Assembly: GCA_963989245.1 (NCBI GenBank)
Contig: OZ022341.1
Coordinates: forward strand, 51,637,933 to 51,701,932
Direction: 5' to 3'
Origin: Nansenia antarctica
Taxonomy: Eukaryota > Chordata > Actinopteri > Argentiniformes > Microstomatidae
Length of the DNA stretch: 64,000 bases
Position 1 is the first letter of the stretch, and the number at the start of each line of letters is the position of its first letter. The notes below the pieces were generated by a model. That model was not told where the DNA came from. It did no database searches and was given only the letters and a program-made list of their open reading frames with translations. A program made the translations under genes and the position numbers. Shown here piece after piece: positions 23,196 through 33,888 of the stretch.

Positions 23196-23287
23196 GGGAG
23201 GCTGGTGGAAGTAGATACCGTTTGATACCGTTCCACATTCCATTCCATGCATTCCAATGATGCGATTTCTACCTCCACCAGCCTCCC
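23196..23287. mobile_element. 92-bp inverted-repeat MITE, GGGAGGCTGGTGG family
   Basis: Ends GGGAGGCTGGTGGAAGTAG and CTACCTCCACCAGCCTCCC form an inverted repeat around TTCCATGCATTCCAATGATG. A diverged relative is at 27935-28041. I recognise the pattern from salmonid-type genomes. Confidence 0.7.
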
Positions 23288-24053
23288 CTGATAGAGAGAG
23301 CTATTGCGGATATTTCATTGCTGTGTCATTTTTGGAGGCACTCATTGTTGATGCTAAAATGGAGAAAAAAAATATTGTGAATGACAAGCCATTTTCATAC
23401 CTACACAACATACCATCATCAAACAACATCCTAGCATCCCAACATCAAACCTGTTGTTATGACAGAAGATGAAATGAGACATATTCATGGGTTGAATGAA
23501 ATCTTCATCTCTAGCATATCGTCTACGATATACACGATATATACACGATATATACGATATAGCATATCGTCTTGTCCTGAGAAACCTGTCAGTCACAAGC
23601 TACATAAAACATTTCTGTTTATCTATAATATTGCTAGAGCTCAATATGTGACAATACCTCAGTATTTCAGTACCTCAGTTGAGAGATTAACCATATATTC
23701 TACAAAACCCTAACAATATTTCAAATTGATAGACACAACCCTAACAATATTTCAAATAGACAAACAAAATGTTGTATGTGACTCCTGACTCTCATTGAGA
23801 TGTTTTGTATTGAAAACAGCATATTCTTCTAGAAAGAAGATATGTTTATTCAGAAGTGGAACTCGTGTCAGAAGTTTATAAACCATATTGATTGATTCCT
23901 GAGGAAAGTGTTGAAGTATGTCTGGGAATTCAAAAGCCTGATTTATACGTATACCAGAAAAACTAAAATCTGAATTGTTTTCAAGCTAATACTTTCTTTA
24001 CAGAATGTTTCACATCACGCTCTGCTTCTCTTTGCACCTCAGTCCAATCAAAA

Positions 24054-24087
<34 letters not shown>

Positions 24088-24233
24088 TCCAAGGCTATGT
24101 AGGCTTTCACAGTAGATTTTGATTGAGACTTCAAACAGTTCCAAGTTGCGACAGTTTACACAGGCTGCATTATTACAGCTAGTCTCTAATGTAGACAGGA
24201 TTATCAACCTCCATTGCACACACACACACGCAC
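23288..24233. other. No gene seen
   Basis: AT-rich. Includes a short CGATATATACACGATATA palindromic run near 23520-23565 and (TG)n at 24057-24087. Confidence 0.45.
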
Positions 24234-24498
24234 TAGGGGTGCAACGGTTCAGTTGGCCCACGATTCGGTATGAACCTCGGTTTTTGGGTCACGGTTTCGG
24301 TACGTGTTGCCATGTTCTCAACTCCGCTCGCCATGAACAAACATTTGAGCAAGATGCAACTGCGTTCCAGACCAACTCCACCTCCGACTTCGAATGAAAT
24401 GCAGGATAAACCGAAAACCGCCACGGTTCACTAGTGTATTGAACCGTGGAAGGTGAACCGTATCGTTCAATATAAAACCGAGAACCGTTGCACCCCTA
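24234..24498. mobile_element. 265-bp hAT MITE (TAGGGGTGCAACGG family)
   Basis: Termini TAGGGGTGCAACGGTTC and GAACCGTTGCACCCCTA with a perfect 8-bp duplication ACACGCAC (24226-24233 and 24499-24506). It inserted in a CA repeat and is the compact form of the element at 16889-19044. Confidence 0.9.
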
Positions 24499-24506
24499 AC
24501 ACGCAC

Positions 24507-25367
24507 ACACGCACACAGTAGGCCAGTAGACCAGCCTACACATCAACAAGTGGCTAGGGTCAAAATGTCAATAAATCAAATGTATAACCTTGCATTTGAC
24601 ATACCGCACATATATCATATTTGATCTCCTCACGTGACTGACGGGACAATAACGTTCACGCAATGACATCACACAGTACACAATGCTGTAAATAATCTGT
24701 CTCATCTTGACTCAGGCGCTTCCCCTCCCTTTATCACGTCTCTCTACCTTTCACAGAACTCATTGTCAGCTCTGTCTGTCCTGCTATCCCTTACGTCTGT
24801 GTCTGGAGCTGAGAGCAGAGAGGACAGGAGCTGAAAGCCTCAATCAAACAGACTCCACAATGACTTGAGTGATTCATCTCGTCGACGTATGACCAGAGCG
24901 CTCCAGCTTCACCCCACCTCTCTCTCTCTCTCTCTCTCTCTACGCCCTCTGGTGAGACCTGCCTCTGGGTTAGAGTCGCGGCTAAACAAGGGTATTTATG
25001 AAGGGGCTTTGTTCAGGTCACTTCAGTCTACTCCGGGAGGAAGGAAACAGTACTTTTGTGGGATGTGAGATCCAGGAAGGGTTGGACATTCTGTACAGGA
25101 TTATGCTGGAAGAACCGGAGCGCGGCGCTGACGGGGCAGAACAGAAAGAAAGAAGACGTGGATTAATTTACCCTGATGCCTGGACTCCTGTGTCATCTCA
25201 CTCCCTCTCTCTTAGAGGAGAGAACAAAAAGAATAGTGATGAGCTCATCCAAGGCTGTATTCTATCTTTCTCTTTGTCCCTCGCTGCTGGATGTTGTTGG
25301 ATTTGATCTCGAGGTATGGATGGGGCGGGGGGTGGGGGAGGGGCTGAGGGAGCAGGAGACTACATGT

Positions 25368-25406
<39 letters not shown>

Positions 25407-25726
25407 CATGCACACAAATACGCAGGCACACACACTCACCAAGGTCGTAATGTCACATTAGAGAGGTAATACTGAGTCTTAGGAGCTTATCTCAGTTGGC
25501 AGTTGCACAGAGAGAGGCCAGACATGCTTTTGCTCGCTTCAGAGGCATCCTTCCAGAATGTTCCATGGGCCTGTGGCCTCCCCCCAGGCCTCAGACACAC
25601 ACAGGCTCTGAGGTCCATTACCCAGGATTCCCCCTGAGGGCGGAGAGGGGAAGCAACACAATGGATGGAACACGGACCGGCGGATCAAGCAGTCAGGGAT
25701 GGCAGGGGGGGGGGGGGGGGGGGTGT

Positions 25727-25773
<47 letters not shown>

Positions 25774-26710
25774 TATGTGTGTGTGAGTGTGTGAGAGGGA
25801 TGACTACAGTAATTCTAGGCCGATGCTGCAGCCGAAGCATTTGGCAGAAGGGAGGAACAGGTGGTCACTCTGAACACACGCACGCACACACACGCTGACA
25901 CCCACACACACACAACTCTCCCTGGTCACTCTGGAGACTGCGGTGGGAACACAGGAAGTGAGGTCGTAAAAAAGGCCAACTGCGAAAAAGCCGTAATGTA
26001 GTTTCTGGCAGAGCCGGGCCACTCTGCCAGACAGCCAACAGCTTGGTCCAATGAAAAGAAGAAAGAGGCAAGCTGCACCCACTCACTACAGTACGTGTTA
26101 GGTTGGTCCTACTGGTGCCTTAGAAACACACCAGCTATGCGTCAAGTGGTGAAGACTTCTATTTGTTATTTCTCTGAGGTTCAATACTATTTTTCATATT
26201 TCTAATGTTTTGTCAATAGAAAAAAACAACATGCAACATTGCGCCGTCTCATCACTGAATTAAGGTGAATTCCATATTAATCTCCATTCATGGCCGCGGG
26301 GACTAGACTACTCATCTATTCCAACAGAACAGAAGGCAGAAAAGATCTTAAGAGGGTTGAGAATTGATTCAAGTTCCTCTGGCTAATCCCCCAGTTCACC
26401 GAAAGAGCACCAGACAGCTAGCCTGCTAATGGAAGCGGGGGAACAAAAAAAGAGGGTTATAGATATCTTCAGAGAAAATTAAAACTTTTTCTCAACCCTT
26501 CAACCCCACCTTGCAGGAGAAGACAGACACAATCAGAGGCAGGACATTATTCTGGCGGGTTCGTCCGTTCTGGAACCAGGCCGCTCAGATGCATGTTATT
26601 TATTCAGCAGCAGGAACAGAGGAGTCTTTATCTCAGTCTTAGAATATAGAGGAAATTAATGAGGCTGAGCGTTTTTCCTACACGCACGCACGCGCACACG
26701 CACACGCACA

Positions 26711-26752
<42 letters not shown>

Positions 26753-26879
26753 CACACTCCTCAGACTCTGATTGACATGCAGTTGGGAATAGGATATTAA
26801 AGAGAGACAGCATGTCATACCTCAGAGAGATAACTATCATGAGGAAGCAGACAGGACGGAACACACCCTTGATGCTGTG
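24507..26879. other. No gene; microsatellite-rich
   Basis: Includes (TC)n at 24920-24942, (CA)n at 25371-25403, a poly-G run followed by (GT)n at 25708-25770 and (CA)n at 26703-26750. Open frames here either run through these tracts or lack any conserved pattern. Confidence 0.5.
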
Positions 26880-27136
26880 GCCGGCTGTGGTGCAGGAGGT
26901 AGAGCTGCCGTCTAATGATCGCAAGGTTGGCAGATCGGCGGTTCGAGCCCGGGCTGGCCACATGTCGAAGTGTCCTTGGGCAAGACACTGAACCCCAAAT
27001 TGCTCCCAGTGAGCGGGCCGGCGCCTTGCATGGTAGCTTGCCGCCATTGGTGTGTGAATGTGTGTGTGAATGGGTGAATGAGAGGCCGTTGTAAAGCGCT
27101 TTGGATAATGGCGCTATATAAGTGCAGTACATTTGC
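26880..27136 (+). mobile_element. tRNA-derived SINE
   Basis: A tRNA-like head with a B-box match GGTTCGAGCCC (26940-26950) is followed by a conserved body containing AAGTGTCCTTGGGCAAGACA and GGTGTGTGAATGTGTGTGTG, and ends in AAAGCGCTTTGGATAATGGC and CTATATAAG. Such elements are transcribed by RNA polymerase III and copied by LINE enzymes. Confidence 0.8.
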
Positions 27137-27221
27137 TGCCACACTGGCCTAATGTGCCAAATTTACGTGTGTGTGTGTGTGTGCATGTGCATGCGTGTTT
27201 GTGTATGTGTGCGTGCGTGCA

Positions 27222-27266
<45 letters not shown>

Positions 27267-28157
27267 AAGACTAGATCCTCACCCAAGGCAGAGCGCCACT
27301 GATCCTCAACCAATCAGATGGCCCCGCTCCTCTCCTTTCCTTTCCTCTATCCTCTCTTTCTCCTGTCCTAAATTCACTCCCTTGTTTTTCTATCCTCAAT
27401 TGACTCTCACTCTCTTATCCGTAATCCACTTTATCTCTCTCATTCCCCCTTTCTCTTCTCCATCCTAATCCCCCCTCTCTCTCCATCCTCTGGCTCATTC
27501 CCCCCCTCTCTCTCTGTCTCTCTCTCTCGGAGTGCCCCTCCAAATCACTCTATTCTGCAGGCCCTCAGTCTCCTGGTGATGTCACACATCACACAGATGG
27601 TATCTGCCCTCTGTGGCTCCCAGTAGCAGGAGTACTTCATGTGAAATGAATCCCCCCCTGGACCAGGCATGCACAGGGAACACAGAGAGCCCTTCAGCAT
27701 CTCCAGAGCCCTGGAAGCTTCTGGAATCAGCAGCCATATCAAAACGGAGGATGGCTCCACATGCTTTAAGACAAAGGAGGACATGTACGTCTAGTCTGGG
27801 AACTCAATCCCTCAAGGCTCAGAACTACAAATCCCATAGCACAGCCACACAGCTGGGTCTATCTGTTAGGGCTTAGAAAGCTTTAACGTTAGGAGAGGGG
27901 AGGGTGGTTGATGCCCAATGGTGCGTGTGGACAAGAGGAGGCTGGTGGATCAACCCCCACATGTGTTTGACACCCTTCCTCAGTCCGTTCCATGCATTAC
28001 AATGAGCCTGTCCTGTCCTGTACCTCCACCTGTCTCCCCTGATGTTCACCACAAACATGTTTGTTTGTTTATTTAATCAAAATATATGTTTTTTGAGCCA
28101 AAAGTCTTAAATAAAGGTTAGCAACCCATCTGACATTGGACCCATTTGGCATTTCCA

Positions 28158-28209
<52 letters not shown>

Positions 28210-28607
28210 CTTGCGTGTGTATGAGCGTGAAACAAATGACTATAAAAGGTCACAGCAGTTCCTCCGGTGTGGTTCTAAAACTAATGAAGTTACAGGTCAA
28301 GCAAAACAAAGTTATGCACACAGAGGTTTTACTCGCCCACCTAATCCTAGCCGACCAGCTGTGACGCTACGGGCTTTTTAAATAAGGAGACACTGTTAAC
28401 ATCCGGTTACCCGGGCAACCTCCTATCAACAATCCCCCCTACATTCCAGACGATTGTTTCTCAGTCTAACAGACAGACTTAAAAACAACAGGGTCCACAT
28501 GTTACCTGGGAAACGTGAAACATCTTTTCACCGCAGCAAACCCAAACCCTCAGTAGGCGAACAGAGGGACTCGCCTGAAACCAGATCCAGTCAACGGCAG
28601 TGCCCAC
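27137..28607. other. No convincing gene; GGGAGGCTGG-type MITE and microsatellites
   Basis: Has (GT)n tracts at 27160-27253 and 28161-28206. A diverged relative of the 92-bp MITE is at about 27935-28041 (GAGGAGGCTGGTGG ... CCTCCACCTGTCTCCC). Two short overlapping frames at 27545-27793 could be an exon, but I could not identify them. Confidence 0.4.
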
Positions 28608-28735
28608 TAACACAGATTTAAACACATTTGTGAACACACTTTGAGAGAAATAGGCTTTTTGTGTACATAGAATTTCAACTCATGAAAAATTGGAGCAAAA
28701 ACAAAATTGTTGCGTTTATATTTTTGTTCAGTGTA
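28608..28735 (+). mobile_element. Right end of a Tc1/mariner element
   Basis: The stretch from CACTAACACAGATTTAAAC to TTTATATTTTTGTTCAGTGT and the closing TA matches the terminal part of a Tc1-like transposon common in teleosts (recognised from memory). Only about 128 bp remains and it has no transposase. The chimeric LTR element inserted at its very end. Confidence 0.7.
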
Positions 28736-28736
28736 T

Positions 28737-29794
28737 TGTAACCAGGGAGTAGCTGAAAGGACTGTAGAATTTAGGAAGGGGCTGGTTATCTAACTAACTC
28801 TGAGCTAAATAGGCAGTGTAGGAGGATACAGGCAGGGGGCGCCAGCAAACCGTTAGACTAGCAGTTACTATCGTTAGCATTAGCATGGGAATTAGCATTA
28901 GCATTAGCATTGGAATTAGCATTAGCATTAGCCTTGGAATTAGCATTAGCCTTCGCATACAAACAACTAAACACACGGTAACGGTATCCCATATGAACAA
29001 CACATTTATTTACATGACTGATGTATACATCCCCAGATATACATTCCCTCCCCGCCGGCCACACACACACTCAATCACTCACTCATAGTATCTGGCCTGA
29101 ACAGGCTTATAGTCCCGGACTGTGGTGCGCGTTGAGGCCTGGTTGGATGGCATGTGCGTCGAGGAAGGTAGCAGACAAAAGGGGGGGGGGTGACGTAGCA
29201 ACGCGGAGGGAAAGGGCATTCTTCTTGGTCAACGACGAGGTGAAGGGCCCAGGTCCGGTGGTCCACGTCGAAGCTCCGATGGAGTCAGCGTTCGGTCGCA
29301 GTCCGCTCGTGGAGGCGACGATTCTGTCCAGTTTGGCGTCTCGTTTGGTCCAACGTTAACAGCCGGCTGCTGGCAAGGCTGTCTAACGGGGACACAACTA
29401 AACGGGCTATCACAGCTCTGAACTCGATAATCACTCTTGGTCTTCAGCTTCAGCACGGGGTGCGTGTTACTGAATCCGCCATCTTAGATTGACTTTTCGT
29501 TGCTTCTCTCTCGTTACTCTCTCTCGTTACTCTCTCTCGTTCTGATTCTCTTCACACACTGACACACTGAGCACTTCCGTTCCTATATATACACCACCGA
29601 ACCTAGCATCCGGGTCACGGACACACCCCGGATATACCACGTCATCAAACATATACATAAACATTACAATAACAATACATACACTTCACGAAACGTATAT
29701 GAATAGTATAGAAAATAACAAAGGAAATAACTGGGGCAAAATAGGGCTGGTTTGGGGAAACTAAACTGGCTCTAAACTGTGGGCCTTCACAACA
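28737..29794 (-). repeat. 3' LTR of the chimeric BEL/Pao element
   Basis: Runs from TGTAACC (outer end) to CACAACA on the + strand, so on the coding strand it is TGTTGTG...GGTTACA. A polyadenylation signal AATAAA (inverse of 29005-29010) sits downstream of a TATATATA box (29584-29591). The internal GTTAGCATTAGCAT repeats (28873-28955) vary among LTRs of this family. Confidence 0.93.
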
Positions 29795-29821
29795 GCCGCC
29801 CCATGAAACCCTCGGTTTCAG

Positions 29822-32800
29822 TTAACTAAGGAAGGCACACTGGCTAGGCTGCTCTAGCAGCGTGAGGTAGGAGGTGATAGTGTCCTTGGTAATTTGAGGG
29901 AGCTCAATCAGGCGTGCCACAGGTCGGGTGTAAGTGCGACCACCAACGTCCACGATGGCCGTCCGCACCCTTCCATCCGGACCCGGCAGGACCCTGGTCA
30001 CTCTGCCTGTCTGCCAGGCGGCGCGTGGAAGGGACTGGTCGATCACCAGTACCACGGCACCTTCGGACAAGTTGTCTCTCTCCCTCAGCAGAGTCTTCTG
30101 CTTCTCCTCCTTCTCCAGGGCGCGGATGTGCTCCTCGAAGCAGATCAGAGCGTCTTCCTTGTCCATGTTCTGCAGCTCCTCGTACTCAGCGAAGGTGGGG
30201 TTGTCCAGCAGGTACTGCTGGGCCTCGGACCAGGTGGTGCGGTAGGTGACGTTGGCCATGTTGTCCAGAATGTTCTTCAGCGCCTCCCAGTTCCTCTTCC
30301 TGAGCTGCTTGGCTTGTTCCTTCTCCTTCTTAGCCTTGTAGGCCTTAAACGCTTGCTTCTTCTCACTCAGCTTGGGCAGGGCGCTGTAGCGTGGGTCGTT
30401 GATGATCATTCTCATGGCTTGCTCCCATGACGCGTTGGATGAAACACCCTTCTCCTTCAGAAGCTCTTTGAAGGCCTGCTTGGCCTCCTCTTTTGGGTTC
30501 CACTTGTACGTTTTCTTCGCCAACTCCGGCCTTTCCTCCTTGGAGGCGTCTACAATACTGGCTGAGACTTCCATGGCTGACGTGTACTCGACGGAGTTGA
30601 CGGGTGCGTCAATGCTGACCTCGGCCACGTGAGGGTGCATGGCCACCTGCAGGTGTTCCTCGGCAACAGCTGTTGCCGCCATGGCCTCCATGTCCATCAT
30701 GTTCGCCATGGTAGCAGCAGGATCAACCTGAAGAGTGGGGACGGGGGCGGTGCCCGGAGCTGCAGCTTCTACCGTCCCATTCTCCTCCGCTTTGATCATC
30801 GCTTCCAGATCTTCCAGCTCTTTGGGCTTGGTCCACCGGGACTCCTTAGTCTGGGAGTTGTAGTAGTAAGGCTTTCCCGTGTCAGACTTGTACTCCTTCC
30901 ACGGGCACTTAGACAACATTTGCTCAGCAGGAGATTTCAGGTCGTCTGGTTTCTCCCATGAGGACTGTTTAGTCTCTGTGTTGTAGAAGTAGGTCTTCCC
31001 ATCCAGAGACTTATGCTCTGTCCACAGAGGCTTCTTCTTTGGTTGGTCATCCTGTGGTGAACCATTTGTGGTACTAACTGTTCCAGGTGCACTGGCAGCA
31101 ATAGATTCCACTCCAGGCGGTCCGGTTGGTTGGTTTGCTTCTTCGGTTCGGACATGGAGGGATGACGTAGCTCTCCCGTCTCTATCTCTCCCCTCGGTAG
31201 CGCCTTGGAGGGCCCACCCAAGCGCAGTCTTAACAGCCATCGGGCAGCCTCGTGGTCCTCTCAGCGGAGGACGGAGCGACACGATCAGTTCAGCGTTGTC
31301 CGAGCCGATGAGAAGGGTTGGCTCCGCTCCTTCTATCGGATGTAGGTCTACTCGCCGTAGGTGGGAATATCTTGCGCGTAATCTCTCCAGGGGGTAGTCG
31401 TAGCGGGAGAGCGCTAGCTGGTCTGCGGTGAAGACATTCCGAAGCCGATATCTGTCCGACGGCCGCCCCGCCGGGGAGATAGAGAAGTTGATTCTCGCCC
31501 CGGTGACCTCTTTAAGGTCGCGACGTATCGTGCGCAGAGTCAGCTTCTCCGCAGTCCCTTGGAGCCCCAACTGGCGCACTGCCCCCTGGAGAAGGATGGT
31601 CCGTTCCGACCCGTCGTCTAGAACGGCGTACGTGTCGTACACAGCGTTGTTGTGGTGAAGTCGGACCTTCACCACCTTCAGTAGGACCTTGGAGCCGCTG
31701 CTCCGGGCTGGGTCTAGGTAGTAGACAGGTGTTGCCTCTTCCGGTGCGCTACCGGACCTAGGGCTTCTGGTGCCCTCCGTGGACCTGGCGAGGGAGACCT
31801 CGTGTAAGATGTTGAGGTGGACCTCCTCACAGCGGTTGCACTTTCTCCTCAAGGTGCAGTTCTTAGCCAGATGGTCGCGCCCACAGTTCCAGCACCTCTT
31901 GTTCTCCTCGAGCCACCTCTGCTTGGCCTCGGTACTCAGGTTGTTGAAGTCACTGCACTCATTGAACCAGTGCTCGCTGGTGCAGTACGGACATGGCGGT
32001 GGACCTCTCCGTCCCTTTTGATGGGGTTGAGAGGAATCCTTTCCCTCAGGTCGGGCTTTCCTCTCTCTCCGAGGCTCCTCCTCCGTGTGCAGCACTCCTA
32101 CTGGGCGTCCTCTGTTCGAGCTCGGCCCGTCCCAGCGGTCTCCCTTCTCCCTCTCCTTCTTCGGCTCAGCGTAACCCATGGCGTCTACGTTGGTGTCATG
32201 CACTTCCTCCAGTAGGAACTCCGCGAAGGCAGCCATGCTCAGACCCAACTTCCCGGGGTTACGAACGCGCTGCTGTCGCCGGAACCTCTCCTGCCGGAAG
32301 CGTGGGATCTTGCGGAGCAGCCGCTCTACGTTGGAGGTGCTGTTGATCTCGCTGGCGCCAGCTGGGCCCTGCGTCTTCAGCATTCCAACCAAGGTGTGCA
32401 CGCGGAGCGCGAAGTCATCCAGCGCCCGGTCATCCTTGATGGGGGCCTGCTGTTCGAGGGCTTGCAGTTCAGCAAGGGCGTGGTTCCAGGGACGACCGTA
32501 GCGGGCATCCAAGTCGGCGAGCGCTCTGGTGTAAGGTGTCGGTGCGGAGGCATGGGCCAGAACCATGTTGTGGGCTCTGGGGTTCCTCACATGCTGAAGG
32601 AGAATCGCATATTTGTAGGACTCTGAGCAGGAGTCGTCCAAGAGCGTGTCTAGGCAGATGCGTAGCTCCACATACTGGCTCCTGTCCTCGTCCTTGAAGA
32701 AGGGGAACTTGGGTCCCTCCACCTGGGGAAACATCCTGTAGTGGATGATCGGGGCTGGAGTGACGGTCTGGGTGTCCGGCCTGCATGCATTTTGGTGCAC

Positions 32801-33850
32801 TGGAGGACCTAGGGGTGTGCTACGCCCTTGGGGGATGGCTCCCCTCCCGGGCAGCGACGCTGGCTCCCTCTGGGCCGCGTAGCGGTCGGGTCCCTGGTCC
32901 TCTTCCTTCCAGGTGGTCAGCTGGGCCTGTAGTTGGACAGGCATGGCGGGGGTCATGGAGCCATCGGCGGGGGGTTCAGGAGATGGCACTCGAGAGGGCC
33001 GTGCGGATGATGCTCTGGAGCTACGGGCCGACGGAGCTCTGCTGATGCACACGTCGCGCATGGTCTGCATCACTTCCTCCATCTTCTCCGCGTGCAGTTG
33101 CTCTCTCTCCATCTGGAGGCGGTCGCGCTCCATCTGGAAGCGTTCACGTTCTAGCGCCTCCTGGCGCTGTCTCTCCGCCGCGCGTTCCGCTCCGTTCATC
33201 TGGAAGCGTTCACGTTCTAGCGCCTCCTGGCGCTGTCTCTCCGCCGCCTCCATCTGGAGGCGCTCGCGCTCGAAATGGATGCGTTCCCTCTCTCGTTCAC
33301 GCTCGAACTGGAGGCGTTCTCGCTCTAACGCCACCTCGGCCTGTTGGCGCATACATTCGGACAGCGCGGCACTACTCCCTCTGGAGTGCAGGCTATCCGC
33401 CCCAGAGGCAGAACTGCCCACGGAAACCCTGGACCGGGAGGAAGCCACTGAGCGGCAGGAGCTAGGTCTCGAGCGCGCCGTACTGGGAGGCAGATCGTTA
33501 AGGCTGAGGCCCTCCCTCTTCCGCCCGCAGGCGCTGTCGGACCGGGCCTCTCCTTCCTGCTCTTCCGTTTCCACGGCAGAACCCTGCGGTTCTGCCATCT
33601 CATCCTCAGGCTGGTGCTCTTTGAGGGCTGTCTCAGTGCTAGCCACCCGCGCGCCGGCGGACACCTCGGCCTCTCCGACCACTGTATCCCGTGGAGTGCG
33701 CTCCTCGCTACCACTCAGTGAGCTTTCGAGCTCAAGCTCATACTCCTGTAACCTCGGAGGCAACCGCGGGACTCTCTGTGGTCGTGGCTCTGGCTCAGGG
33801 GGCGGAGAAGGGGGGGTAACTGTCTGGTCTGGTTGGCTGCGCTCAGCCAT
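29822..33850 (-). CDS. Gag-protease-PRPF40 (WW/FF)-pol C-terminus fusion protein
   Basis: Uninterrupted 1342-codon frame starting at the ATG just after the primer site. Residues 1 to about 300 hold Arg/Glu-rich coiled-coil repeats. About 384-490 is the DUF1759 gag region (FPFFKDEDRSQYVELRICLD). Zinc knuckles follow near 624-685 (CPYCTSEHWFNEC, CWNCGRDHLAKNC, CNRCEEVH). The A17 aspartic-protease site LDDGSERTIL is near 742. From about residue 905 to 1254 the retroviral sequence is replaced by a PRPF40A/Prp40-like segment: WW1 (tryptophans about 943 and 965), WW2 (about 984 and 1006), an FF domain at about 1120-1171 and another at about 1186-1248. WW aromatic residues (YFYN, YYYN) and prolines are intact. 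The last about 88 residues return to the BEL/Pao C-terminus. Prp40 proteins bridge splice-site complexes; a function here is inference only. Pol enzymes are absent. Confidence 0.93.
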   Translation of the reverse strand: MAERSQPDQTVTPPSPPPEPEPRPQRVPRLPPRLQEYELELESSLSGSEERTPRDTVVGEAEVSAGARVASTETALKEHQPEDEMAEPQGSAVETEEQEGEARSDSACGRKREGLSLNDLPPSTARSRPSSCRSVASSRSRVSVGSSASGADSLHSRGSSAALSECMRQQAEVALERERLQFERERERERIHFERERLQMEAAERQRQEALERERFQMNGAERAAERQRQEALERERFQMERDRLQMEREQLHAEKMEEVMQTMRDVCISRAPSARSSRASSARPSRVPSPEPPADGSMTPAMPVQLQAQLTTWKEEDQGPDRYAAQREPASLPGRGAIPQGRSTPLGPPVHQNACRPDTQTVTPAPIIHYRMFPQVEGPKFPFFKDEDRSQYVELRICLDTLLDDSCSESYKYAILLQHVRNPRAHNMVLAHASAPTPYTRALADLDARYGRPWNHALAELQALEQQAPIKDDRALDDFALRVHTLVGMLKTQGPAGASEINSTSNVERLLRKIPRFRQERFRRQQRVRNPGKLGLSMAAFAEFLLEEVHDTNVDAMGYAEPKKEREKGDRWDGPSSNRGRPVGVLHTEEEPRRERKARPEGKDSSQPHQKGRRGPPPCPYCTSEHWFNECSDFNNLSTEAKQRWLEENKRCWNCGRDHLAKNCTLRRKCNRCEEVHLNILHEVSLARSTEGTRSPRSGSAPEEATPVYYLDPARSSGSKVLLKVVKVRLHHNNAVYDTYAVLDDGSERTILLQGAVRQLGLQGTAEKLTLRTIRRDLKEVTGARINFSISPAGRPSDRYRLRNVFTADQLALSRYDYPLERLRARYSHLRRVDLHPIEGAEPTLLIGSDNAELIVSLRPPLRGPRGCPMAVKTALGWALQGATEGRDRDGRATSSLHVRTEEANQPTGPPGVESIAASAPGTVSTTNGSPQDDQPKKKPLWTEHKSLDGKTYFYNTETKQSSWEKPDDLKSPAEQMLSKCPWKEYKSDTGKPYYYNSQTKESRWTKPKELEDLEAMIKAEENGTVEAAAPGTAPVPTLQVDPAATMANMMDMEAMAATAVAEEHLQVAMHPHVAEVSIDAPVNSVEYTSAMEVSASIVDASKEERPELAKKTYKWNPKEEAKQAFKELLKEKGVSSNASWEQAMRMIINDPRYSALPKLSEKKQAFKAYKAKKEKEQAKQLRKRNWEALKNILDNMANVTYRTTWSEAQQYLLDNPTFAEYEELQNMDKEDALICFEEHIRALEKEEKQKTLLRERDNLSEGAVVLVIDQSLPRAAWQTGRVTRVLPGPDGRVRTAIVDVGGRTYTRPVARLIELPQITKDTITSYLTLLEQPSQCAFLS
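30087..31137 (-). other. prpf40a-like: Captured host cDNA: PRPF40A-like WW-WW-FF-FF segment
   Basis: This block is absent from the sister element and has no introns, although PRPF40 genes are multi-exon in vertebrates (general knowledge), so it came through RNA. It begins in the low-complexity linker before WW1 (GPPGVESIAASAPGTV) and ends inside the charged stretch after an FF domain (KQKTLLRE). Where I expect the second FF domain of PRPF40A, the sequence goes directly from KQAFKAYKA to KKEKEQAKQ (about residue 1173, near 30331). One FF domain is therefore missing, by exon skipping or deletion. It reads in the same direction and frame as the element. Whether the donor is PRPF40A or PRPF40B is judged from remembered similarity; A seems clearly better. 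Confidence 0.88.
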
Positions 33851-33869
33851 GCTATCACTACACTACCTA

Positions 33870-33886
33870 TCCGGCTCGAAGGACCA
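33870..33886 (-). promoter_or_regulatory. Primer-binding site, tRNA-Tyr
   Basis: Two bases inside the 5' LTR the coding strand reads TGGTCCTTCGAGCCGGA, which is complementary over 17 bases to the 3' end of tRNA-Tyr as I know it (ending CCGGCTCGAAGGA plus CCA). The identical site occurs in the full-length copy. Confidence 0.85.
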
Positions 33887-33888
33887 AT

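Noticed and set aside
26938..26962. A true tRNA gene
   Set aside because: Only the B-box and part of the tRNA fold are present, followed by a SINE body; it is a tRNA-derived SINE head.
27545..27793. Possible small exon on either strand (about 79 codons minus, about 48 codons plus)
   Set aside because: Both strands look faintly protein-like, but I recognise no family and see no clear splice sites, so no call is made.
29894..30961. Plus-strand frames across the PRPF40-like segment
   Set aside because: Leu/Val-rich antisense shadows; the minus strand carries recognisable WW and FF domains.
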